DNA of 5,185 bases, from positions 1 through 5,185 of the forward strand of contig JAEXGP010000284.1 of the NCBI GenBank assembly GCA_023450775.1, in the 5' to 3' direction. The position numbers were made by a program, and so were the translations under genes. Shown piece by piece: positions 1-5,085 of this stretch (its first letter is position 1; every line of letters starts with the position of its first letter). The notes under the pieces are model-generated. The model worked only from the letters and a program-made list of their open reading frames with translations. It did not search any database and was not told where the DNA came from. The stretch is from Actinomycetes bacterium. Lineage in GTDB: Bacteria; Actinomycetota; Acidimicrobiia; Acidimicrobiales; Microtrichaceae.

Positions 1-3
1 ACG

Positions 4-30
4 GCGGCGGAGCCCGGTGGGCTCCGCCGC
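4..30. terminator. Strong GC-rich hairpin, possible terminator at left edge
   Basis: A perfect 12-bp inverted repeat (arms 4-15 and 19-30) closes on a 3-nt loop. It has no T-run on either side, so it is not a textbook intrinsic terminator, but U-tract-less hairpins are common terminator candidates in high-GC actinobacteria. It could end the leftward ferredoxin transcript (stop codon at 111), or a rightward gene lying off the left edge, or both. The structure is seen directly; the terminating role is inferred. Confidence 0.55.
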
Positions 31-64
31 TGCCGTTCGACCGTGCGGTCGGTCCGTCTCAGGT

Positions 65-104
65 GGGCGCCGTCGTGCGGCGCCCGGCGCTCCTCAGCGG
101 AGCG
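65..104 (-). terminator. Two tandem hairpins just downstream of the ferredoxin stop
   Basis: Two inverted repeats sit immediately behind the leftward ferredoxin gene. The nearer has 6-bp arms at 88-93 and 99-104 with a 5-nt loop, starting 7 nt after the stop codon. The farther has 7-bp arms at 65-71 and 79-85 with a 7-nt loop. Neither is followed by a T-run on the minus strand. Their position suits 3'-end formation or mRNA protection for the ferredoxin transcript. A further small repeat lies at 38-51. Confidence 0.5.
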
Positions 105-110
105 ACGAGG

Positions 111-353
111 TCACTCGACCTCGATGAAGATGCACTCGCCGGGGCACTCCTCGGCGGACTCGATCACGCCCTCGAGCTCGCCGTCGGGGATGTTGGCGAG
201 ACCCTCGGCACCGGCGGGATCGTTGAAGATCTTGTCGCCCTCCTTGACGTAGGCGAGCCCGTCGTCGAGCAGCGTGAACACGGCCGGCGAGATCTCCTCG
301 CACAGCCCGTCACCCGTGCACAGGTCCTGGTCGATCCACACCTTCATGCCCAT
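111..353 (-). CDS. Single-cluster ferredoxin, [3Fe-4S] or Asp-ligated [4Fe-4S] type
   Basis: An 80-residue acidic electron carrier, probably soluble and cytoplasmic. The cluster-binding signature is C12-x2-D15-x2-C18 near the N-terminus and C70-P71 near the C-terminus. The position normally held by the second cysteine of a [4Fe-4S] ferredoxin is Asp15. In known families this gives a [3Fe-4S] cluster, or a [4Fe-4S] cluster with an Asp ligand as in Pyrococcus furiosus ferredoxin. Cys74, four residues after Cys70 in a CPGEC motif, is an extra cysteine. The middle (about 25-65) is an acidic linker with the FTLLDDGLAYV strand-turn typical of these proteins. Small ferredoxins of this type donate electrons to cytochromes P450 and other oxidoreductases; no partner is visible here. 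The ATG at 353 is preferred over the ATG at 347 because an AGGA lies about 10 nt upstream (near 364-367). It is divergent from arc and shares a 273-bp control region with it. Similar ferredoxins occur near proteasome genes in some actinobacteria, from general recall. Confidence 0.92.
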   Translation of the reverse strand: MGMKVWIDQDLCTGDGLCEEISPAVFTLLDDGLAYVKEGDKIFNDPAGAEGLANIPDGELEGVIESAEECPGECIFIEVE

Positions 354-422
354 GGTTGGTCATCCTGCCTTCACGTCGTGCCCCAGTCGGAGGGAGGGGC
401 GGGGGCGCTGACTTCTTCCTGC

Positions 423-428
423 AGCATA
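423..428 (-). promoter_or_regulatory. Possible -10 element for the ferredoxin gene
   Basis: On the minus strand this reads TATGCT, a fair match to the TANNNT -10 consensus. The implied start of transcription is near 416, giving a leader of about 60 nt before the ATG at 353. The best -35-like hexamer upstream (TTGCCG) is 20 nt away, longer than ideal. That hexamer is part of a small inverted repeat, TTGC-N3-GCAA, at 444-454, which could be an operator half-site pair or chance. Weak evidence overall. Confidence 0.35.
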
Positions 429-480
429 GTCCCACTCGGGAATTTGCACGGCAATCGCGGTGGAAACTCTTCGGCCACCT

Positions 481-546
481 GTCACGCTCCGGCAACGGGG
501 CCGTGACGGTGCCGTGACCGAGACGTCACCGGACCGTGACGGGGGA
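481..546. promoter_or_regulatory. Six-unit 11-bp phased GTGAC/GTCAC array, candidate operator
   Basis: Six consecutive 11-bp units begin at 481, 492, 503, 514, 525 and 536. Their first five bases are GTCAC, GCAAC, GTGAC, GTGAC, GTCAC and GTGAC. Across the six, bases 1 (G), 4 (A) and 5 (C) are invariant; base 2 is T and base 7 is G in five of six. An 11-bp period places every unit on the same helical face. Winged-helix activators of the OmpR/PhoB and SARP classes are known to bind direct repeats of about this period; the protein here is unknown. The array ends about 28 bp before the weak -10 element of arc, a position typical of an activator touching RNA polymerase. It could also serve the divergent ferredoxin. 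Confidence 0.5.
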
Positions 547-573
547 TGGCAACGCGTCGGGCCCCGACCGGGG

Positions 574-579
574 TAGACA
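574..579 (+). promoter_or_regulatory. Weak -10-like element upstream of arc
   Basis: TAGACA, within GGGTAGACACTC, resembles the TAG-containing -10 elements in front of the other rightward genes in this window but lacks the final T. Transcription would start near 586, giving a leader of about 40 nt that contains the Shine-Dalgarno site of arc. No recognisable -35 hexamer lies 16-18 nt upstream, as expected for a promoter that depends on an activator bound to the adjacent repeat array. This is an inference from position. Confidence 0.3.
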
Positions 580-616
580 CTCATCCGGGACCAACCCGAC
601 GCTGCCCGACGACTTC

Positions 617-622
617 AGGAGG
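617..622 (+). promoter_or_regulatory. Shine-Dalgarno site that fixes the arc start
   Basis: A full AGGAGG lies 4 nt before the GTG at 627. The spacing is short but the match is perfect. It is the main reason for choosing this GTG over the in-frame ATG at 546, which has no such site. Confidence 0.75.
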
Positions 623-626
623 TCCG

Positions 627-2399
627 GTGCACGACGAGGAGAGCCAGCAGCCAGCCCGGTTCGACGGCGACGCCGACGACGTGGACGTCCTGCGGGAGCA
701 GGTCCGGGATCTGGAGGAAGAGGTCTCGCAGCTGGTCCGGCGGCTGCAGGACGCGCCCAAGCGGGTCCGCACGCTGGAGGAGCGGCTCCTGGAGACCAAG
801 GGCCAGCTCGCGCAGGCGGTCAGCCAGAACGAGAAGCTGACGTTCACGCTGCGGGAGGCCCGCGACCACATCGCCGCGCTGCGGGAGGAGGTCGAGAAGC
901 TCACCCAGCCCCCGGCGGCGTACGCCACGCTGCTCGGCGTCAACGAGGACGGCACGGTCGACGTACAGGCCGCCGGTCGCAAGATGCGGGTGGAGATCTC
1001 GCCCGGCATCGACGTGGAGGAGCTCCGGCGCGGCTGCGAGGTCGTGCTCAACGACGCCTACAACGTGGTGATGGTCCGGCCGCCCGAGATCTCGGGCGAG
1101 ATCGTGACGTTCAAGGAGCTGATCGATGAGGGCCGCCGCGCCCTGGTGGTGGGCCGGGCCGACGAGGAGCGGGTGGCCGAGCTCGCGGACCAGCTGCTCG
1201 ACGAGCACCTGCGGGCCGGCGACAACGTGCTCATGGACACGCGCTCGGCGCTGCTCCTCGAGAAGCTGCCCCGACCCGAGGTCGAGGAGCTGGTGCTCGA
1301 GGAGGTGCCCGACATCGGCTACTCCGACATCGGCGGCCTGGACGACCAGATCGAGGCCATCACCGACGCCGTGGAGCTGCCGTTCCTGCACCAGGACCTG
1401 TTCCGGGAGTACGCGCTGCCGGCGCCCAAGGGGATACTCCTCTACGGGCCGCCCGGCTGCGGCAAGACGCTGATCGCCAAGGCGGTCGCCAACTCGCTGG
1501 CCCGCAAGGTCACGGAGGCCACCGGCAAGGAGGCCCGCAGCTACTTCCTCAACATCAAGGGCCCCGAGCTGCTCAACAAGTACGTCGGCGAGACCGAGCG
1601 CCACATCCGGCTCGTGTTCCAGCGGGCACGGGAGAAGGCCGCGGACGGCACGCCCGTGATCGTGTTCTTCGACGAGATGGAGAGCCTGTTCCGCACCCGC
1701 GGCACCGGCATCTCGTCGGACATGGAGGCCACGATCGTGCCGCAGCTCCTCGCCGAGATCGACGGCGTGGAGACGCTGAAGAACGTGATCGTGATCGGTG
1801 CGTCCAACCGCGAGGACCTGATCGACCCGGCGATCCTCCGCCCGGGCCGCCTGGACGTGAAGATCAAGATCAACCGCCCCGACGAGCAGGCCGCCGCGCA
1901 GATCTTCGCCCGCTACCTGACGACCGACGTCCCGCTCGACGAGGAGGAGATCGCCTCGCTCGGCGGCGGCGACGCGGCCAAGGCCGTGATGGCCATGATC
2001 GAGCGCACGGTCGACGAGATGTACCGGACCGACGAGTCCAACCAGTTCCTCGAGGTCACGTACCAGAACGGGGACAAGGAGGTCATGTTCTTCAAGGACT
2101 TCTCGTCCGGGGCCATGATCGAGAACATCGTCCGGCGGGCCAAGAAGCTCGCCATCAAGCGCGAGCTCGACGGCGGCCCCCGCGGCGTCCGCGTGCAGGA
2201 CCTGGTCGACTCGATCCACCAGGAGTACAAGGAGCACGAGGACCTGCCCAACACGACCAACCCGGACGACTGGGCGAAGATCTCGGGCAAGAAGGGCGAG
2301 CGGATCGTCTACGTCCGCACGCTGGTGCACGACGAGACCAAGGAGGACGCCACCGGCGGTCGCTCCATCGAGGCGGTCGCCACCGGCCAGTACCTCTGA
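627..2399 (+). CDS. arc: Proteasome-associated AAA+ ATPase Arc/Mpa
   Basis: Hexameric ATPase of the actinobacterial Pup-proteasome system. It recognises Pup on tagged proteins, unfolds them and threads them into the 20S core. Numbered from the GTG start (590 residues; Mpa/Arc proteins are about 590-610): residues 19-93 form the N-terminal coiled coil, which in the family binds Pup; about 97-223 form the tandem OB-fold interdomain ring; the AAA module follows. Walker A is GPPGCGKT (274-281), the pore-loop aromatic is in KYVGE (about 318-322), Walker B ends in FFDE (347-350), sensor-1 Asn is in GASNRED (near 394), and the arginine fingers are in LRPGR (405, 408). The protein ends in GQYL, the tail known to dock into proteasome alpha-subunit pockets, so coupling to a 20S core is expected. 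The GTG start has a perfect AGGAGG; the ATG at 546 would add 27 unlikely residues. No truncation or missing catalytic residue is seen. Dop begins 2.7 kb downstream rather than adjacent. Confidence 0.97.
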   Translation: MHDEESQQPARFDGDADDVDVLREQVRDLEEEVSQLVRRLQDAPKRVRTLEERLLETKGQLAQAVSQNEKLTFTLREARDHIAALREEVEKLTQPPAAYATLLGVNEDGTVDVQAAGRKMRVEISPGIDVEELRRGCEVVLNDAYNVVMVRPPEISGEIVTFKELIDEGRRALVVGRADEERVAELADQLLDEHLRAGDNVLMDTRSALLLEKLPRPEVEELVLEEVPDIGYSDIGGLDDQIEAITDAVELPFLHQDLFREYALPAPKGILLYGPPGCGKTLIAKAVANSLARKVTEATGKEARSYFLNIKGPELLNKYVGETERHIRLVFQRAREKAADGTPVIVFFDEMESLFRTRGTGISSDMEATIVPQLLAEIDGVETLKNVIVIGASNREDLIDPAILRPGRLDVKIKINRPDEQAAAQIFARYLTTDVPLDEEEIASLGGGDAAKAVMAMIERTVDEMYRTDESNQFLEVTYQNGDKEVMFFKDFSSGAMIENIVRRAKKLAIKRELDGGPRGVRVQDLVDSIHQEYKEHEDLPNTTNPDDWAKISGKKGERIVYVRTLVHDETKEDATGGRSIEAVATGQYL

Positions 2400-2469
2400 C
2401 GCCGGCGTCGCCGTGATCCCGGTGACCGCCTGACGACCGCGGGTCGCTGCGACAGCACGCGTCCGGGCC

Positions 2470-2492
2470 GGAGGGATCCGCCGGGCGGCTCC
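2470..2492 (+). terminator. Bulged hairpin between arc and the glycosyltransferase
   Basis: GGAG (2470-2473) and CCGCC (2478-2482) pair with GGCGG (2484-2488) and CTCC (2489-2492), leaving a GGAT bulge and a very tight loop. It lies 70 nt after the arc stop, has no T-run, and sits directly against the -10-like element at 2494. It may be a weak terminator for arc or part of the next promoter. The remainder of the 106-bp gap shows nothing else that can be supported. Confidence 0.3.
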
Positions 2493-2493
2493 G

Positions 2494-2499
2494 TAGAGT
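2494..2499 (+). promoter_or_regulatory. -10 element TAGAGT for a leaderless start
   Basis: TAGAGT fits the TANNNT -10 consensus and is followed by six bases before the ATG at 2506. The first base of the start codon is therefore at the expected transcription start, 7 nt after the last base of the hexamer. No Shine-Dalgarno sequence precedes the ATG. Together these suggest a leaderless mRNA, which is common in actinobacteria. The motif and spacing are seen directly; leaderless translation is inferred. Confidence 0.55.
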
Positions 2500-2505
2500 C
2501 GACGG

Positions 2506-3948
2506 ATGGGTTCGTCCGTCGCGCTCGTGGACAGTTCCGAGCGACCGCGCGGCGACGTCCCGACGCCGTCGCGAGGGGTGCGCAGAATCGTTCGCCGGGC
2601 GCCGCTGTGGACGGTGCCGGTCCTGGTCGGCGCCGTCGTGCGGGTCGCCTACTGGGCAGCGGTCTCGCCCGAATGGGTGCCTCGCTCCGACGCCCGCCAG
2701 TACGTGGGCCTGGCCCGGTCGATCGCCGCCGGTGACGGCTTCGCCGCCGCCTTCCCCGGCGGCGAGCTCCACCCCACGGCGTTCCGTCCGCCGCTGTACC
2801 CCACGCTCCTGGCCGTCCCCACCAAGGTCTTCGGATCCGAGGCGCTCTGGCCCGGGCGCCTCCTGGCGATCGTGATCGGCCTGGGCGTGATCGCCCTCAC
2901 GGTCACCTACGCCCGCCGGATCGCCGGCGACCGGGCCGGTCTGGTCGCAGGGTTGGCCGTGGCACTCGTGCCCAGCCTCGTGGCGAACGACTCGGTGACG
3001 ATGACGGAGTCGCTCGGTCTGCTGCTCGTGCTCGGCATCCTCGTGGCGCTGCTGGACGACCGCTGGGTCCGGGCCGGTGCGCTCTGCGGTCTGCTCCTGC
3101 TCACCCGTCCGAACGCCTACCTGGTCGCGGTCGTGGTGGTGGTCGTGCTGTGGCGCTCGATCGGTTGGCGCCGCGCCGCCGCGGCGCTCGGTCTGTGCGT
3201 GCTGGTCGTCGCCCCCTGGGTGGTGCGCAACGCCGTCGTCGTGGGCACGCCCCGACTGGTGACGTCCGACGGCTTCACGCTCTCGGCGATGTACGGGCCG
3301 CCGGCGCTGGCGACCGGCACGTTCATCGACCCCACGGGCGACGAGTGGTACGAGCGCCACGGCGTCCGCGAGCTCGAGGGCGACGAGGCGCGGTGGAACG
3401 ACCGCCTCGTCGGGATCGCGCTCGACGGCATGCGCTCGAACCCTGGGGCGGTGCTCACCCACATGGCCGACGGCGCCGCCACCATGCTCGAGCTGCCGGG
3501 CCACCGGGCGCACGAGGCGGAGTTCGTGGACGGCCGCAACCCCCGGTTCCGCGACGCCACGCTGTTCGTGTTCCCGATCCTGGTCGCGGCCGGCCTGCTC
3601 GGGACCGGCCTGCGGCTGCGGGACCGCCGCACCTGGCCGGCGCTCGCGGTCGTGGCGCAGTTCGTGGTGCTGTCGGCGGTGACCGTCTCGGTGCCGCGGC
3701 TGCGCGGGCCGTTCGACCTGCTCATGTGCATCGGGGTCGGCTACCTGGCCGCGTGGCTCCACGAGCGGGCCCCCGCGGCGAGCGCTGCCGAGCCCGCCGC
3801 GGATCGCGCGGGTCGGGCGGGTCGGGCGGCCGACGGTCCGGACCTCCCACCGCCGACCGATCGTCCACCGTCGACCGATCGCCGGCCATCGCCCGGCCGT
3901 CCGCTCGACGTCGCTACGGTCTCGCCCCGAGGAAGGGAGCAGCAATGA
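2506..3948 (+). CDS. GT-C membrane glycosyltransferase, GT39/ArnT-like
   Basis: A 480-residue polytopic membrane protein of the dolichyl/polyprenyl-phosphate sugar transferase type. Such enzymes move a sugar from a polyprenyl-phosphate carrier onto an acceptor on the outer face of the membrane. After a short basic N-terminus come a first membrane segment (about 34-53), then a loop with the acidic motif SDARQY (Asp62, likely the catalytic or metal-binding acid of GT39 proteins) and FRPPLYP (93-99). Further hydrophobic segments lie near 116-136, 142-160, 167-184, 203-217, 223-240, 351-369, 377-395 and 402-418. TMTES (165-169), LLTRPN (198-203) and APWVVRN (236-242) are characteristic of the family. 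Residues 241-350 form a large loop. The last 60 residues are a Pro/Arg/Ala-rich low-complexity tail. The start ATG has no Shine-Dalgarno site but an ideally placed -10. Its stop overlaps the next start as ATGA, so the two genes are probably coupled. Sugar and acceptor cannot be told from sequence; protein mannosylation or envelope glycan extension are both possible. Confidence 0.85.
   Translation: MGSSVALVDSSERPRGDVPTPSRGVRRIVRRAPLWTVPVLVGAVVRVAYWAAVSPEWVPRSDARQYVGLARSIAAGDGFAAAFPGGELHPTAFRPPLYPTLLAVPTKVFGSEALWPGRLLAIVIGLGVIALTVTYARRIAGDRAGLVAGLAVALVPSLVANDSVTMTESLGLLLVLGILVALLDDRWVRAGALCGLLLLTRPNAYLVAVVVVVVLWRSIGWRRAAAALGLCVLVVAPWVVRNAVVVGTPRLVTSDGFTLSAMYGPPALATGTFIDPTGDEWYERHGVRELEGDEARWNDRLVGIALDGMRSNPGAVLTHMADGAATMLELPGHRAHEAEFVDGRNPRFRDATLFVFPILVAAGLLGTGLRLRDRRTWPALAVVAQFVVLSAVTVSVPRLRGPFDLLMCIGVGYLAAWLHERAPAASAAEPAADRAGRAGRAADGPDLPPPTDRPPSTDRRPSPGRPLDVATVSPRGREQQ
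3854..3881 (+). repeat. Short direct repeat in the glycosyltransferase tail
   Basis: CGACCGATCG occurs at 3854-3863 and again at 3872-3881, an 18-bp period in frame with the gene. It encodes part of the repetitive tail with TDRPPS followed by TDRRPS. It lies about 35 bp before the -10-like element of the next gene, so it may simply be low-complexity coding sequence or may act as an upstream site. Confidence 0.4.
3915..3920 (+). promoter_or_regulatory. Possible internal -10 element TACGGT for the GH43 gene
   Basis: TACGGT matches TANNNT and lies inside the 3' end of the glycosyltransferase gene, 24 nt before the ATG at 3945. A transcript starting near 3927 would still carry the AGGAAGGGAG ribosome-binding site at 3930-3939. 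This would allow some expression of the glycosidase independent of the upstream gene. No -35 element is evident. Confidence 0.35.
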
Positions 3949-4970
3949 CCATGACCCCCGCGCGCCCGCGGCGCCGGAACCGCCGCGGCGTCCTGTCGAT
4001 CGCGTTCGTCCTCGCCGCCGCCGTCGCGCTGGCGACGGGCTGCCTGGCCCCGCTCGGCCCGGTCACCAAGGTCGCGGTCGAGGCCGTGCGGCTGCCGGAG
4101 ACGTCGGACCCGTTCGTGGTCGAGGACGGCGGCACCTACTACGTGTACGGCTCGGACAACCACCTGCGGGCGCCGGTCACGCGGCTGACCGACATCGACC
4201 GTGCCTACACGCTGGCGCAGAAGAACGCGCTCACCGTCGAGGGCATGCCCCAGAAGCCGGCGTGGGCGGCGCGGCAGCGCCAGCTGTGGGCGCCGTCGGT
4301 GGCGCGCTTCGGCGACGTCTGGATCATGTACTTCGGCGCCGACCGCATCTCGCCGCCCGACCCGGCGAACCCGCCGTGCGTGGGCCGGGCGATCGCGTCG
4401 TCGCCGTCCGGGCCGTTCGTCCCCGAGGCGCAGCCGATCACGTGCGGGATCAACTGGGTGCACGGTGCGCTCGACCCCGAGGTCTTCACCGACGCGAACG
4501 GCGGACGGTGGCTGTACCTGGCGTTCGGCAACACGATGGACCCGATCCACGTGTTCCCGCTCGACGCGTGGGGGAACATCTCGGGCCCGGCCACCGCGGT
4601 GCTCGGGCGGCACCACCCGTGGGAGTACCACTTCATCGAGAACCCCTCGATGGTCTACGACCGGGTGCGCCGCAACTACCTGCTCGCGTACTCGGCCGGG
4701 CGTTGGTACGAGGGGAACTACTCGACCGGGATCGCCCGTTGCGCCACCCCCACGGGCCCCTGCACGAGCGACCCCTCCGGTCCGTGGATCCAGTCGTCCA
4801 ACGGCCGCAGCGGTCCCGGCGGGCTCAGCTTCTTCCAGGATCGCGACGGCGCGCAGCGCGCCATCTACTCGTCCTTCCAGGCCGGCTGGGAGACGACCTC
4901 TGGCGGGCGCTCGGCGTCGATCGAGTACCTGAAGGTCGAGCCCTCGGTCACGCTCACCGTCGTCAAGTGA
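3945..4970 (+). CDS. Exported GH43-like glycoside hydrolase lipoprotein
   Basis: A 341-residue secreted five-bladed beta-propeller glycosidase. GH43 enzymes (arabinofuranosidases, arabinanases, xylosidases) release pentose and related sugars with inversion. The N-terminus has an Arg-rich n-region, a hydrophobic stretch (about 17-30) and a lipobox-like A-T-G-C with Cys33 as the lipidation site, so it is probably membrane-anchored outside the cell. The GH43 acids are all in place: Asp55 in SDPFV (general base), Asp177 in LDPEVF (pKa modulator) and Glu232 in IENPSM (general acid). LWAPSV (114-119) and the YSAG strand (249-252) also match the family. The GPGH motif, whose His commonly holds a structural metal, is GPGG here (290-293). 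Four further cysteines (145, 167, 266, 273) could form two disulfides, fitting an exported protein. AGGAAGGGAG lies 5 nt before the ATG, which overlaps the preceding stop as ATGA. Related propeller families (GH117, GH130, GH32) are less likely. Substrate unknown; an envelope glycan made by its neighbour is a reasonable guess. Confidence 0.85.
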   Translation: MTMTPARPRRRNRRGVLSIAFVLAAAVALATGCLAPLGPVTKVAVEAVRLPETSDPFVVEDGGTYYVYGSDNHLRAPVTRLTDIDRAYTLAQKNALTVEGMPQKPAWAARQRQLWAPSVARFGDVWIMYFGADRISPPDPANPPCVGRAIASSPSGPFVPEAQPITCGINWVHGALDPEVFTDANGGRWLYLAFGNTMDPIHVFPLDAWGNISGPATAVLGRHHPWEYHFIENPSMVYDRVRRNYLLAYSAGRWYEGNYSTGIARCATPTGPCTSDPSGPWIQSSNGRSGPGGLSFFQDRDGAQRAIYSSFQAGWETTSGGRSASIEYLKVEPSVTLTVVK

Positions 4971-4988
4971 CCCGCACCCTCCGGTTCC

Positions 4989-5028
4989 GTTGCGCGATCT
5001 GCGGCCCATGGGCCGTCGATCGCGCAAC
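4989..5028. terminator. 40-nt near-perfect palindrome between the GH43 gene and dop
   Basis: Arms GTTGCGCGATC (4989-4999) and GATCGCGCAAC (5018-5028) are perfect 11-bp complements. Inside them the 14-base palindrome CGGCCCATGGGCCG (5002-5015) continues the stem, with only one true mismatch and one G-T pair between. It begins 18 nt after the GH43 stop. No T-run follows on either strand. It may terminate the sugar-gene transcript and insulate dop, or be a dyad operator in front of dop; the long stem favours an RNA hairpin. Confidence 0.55.
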
Positions 5029-5071
5029 AGCACGGCGGGAGGCCCGCCCCGGGGGACCGAGCCCGATCACG

Positions 5072-5077
5072 TAGGGT
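5072..5077 (+). promoter_or_regulatory. -10-like element TAGGGT in front of dop
   Basis: TAGGGT resembles the TAGAGT in front of the glycosyltransferase and ends 8 bases before the GTG at 5086. Transcription would begin within about two bases of the start codon, so dop may be leaderless. The embedded AGGG could instead act as a weak Shine-Dalgarno sequence 9 nt from the start, in which case the promoter reading would be wrong. Confidence 0.4.
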
Positions 5078-5085
5078 CACCGGCC

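Noticed and set aside
63..506. A plus-strand open frame across the ferredoxin and the divergent control region
   Set aside because: It is antisense to a convincing ferredoxin, and the part beyond it covers the promoter region without any ribosome-binding site or recognisable domain.
481..546. Reading the phased repeat as a CRISPR array
   Set aside because: The units are 11 bp, contiguous and degenerate, with no spacers.
615..2330. A 571-codon open frame on the minus strand, antisense to arc
   Set aside because: The translation is rich in His, Arg, Val, Leu and Asp without domain motifs, as expected from the complement of a high-GC gene. Arc on the other strand is certain.
2400..2505. A small RNA or tRNA in the gap after arc
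   Set aside because: No tRNA-like cloverleaf or conserved tRNA boxes are visible; only a bulged hairpin and a -10 element can be supported.
3150..3944. A 265-codon extension upstream of the GH43 start in the same frame
   Set aside because: It overlaps the glycosyltransferase out of frame and is Arg/Gly/Ala-rich. The ATG at 3945 has a good ribosome-binding site followed at once by a signal peptide.
2155..3945. A 596-codon minus-strand open frame across the arc end and the glycosyltransferase
   Set aside because: It spans two real genes and an intergenic gap, is Arg/His/Gln-rich and shows no recognisable fold; high GC content removes stop codons.
3741..5033. A 430-codon minus-strand open frame opposite the GH43 gene
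   Set aside because: Arg/Val/Asp-rich shadow of the sense gene with no motif; it also runs through the palindrome at 4989-5028.
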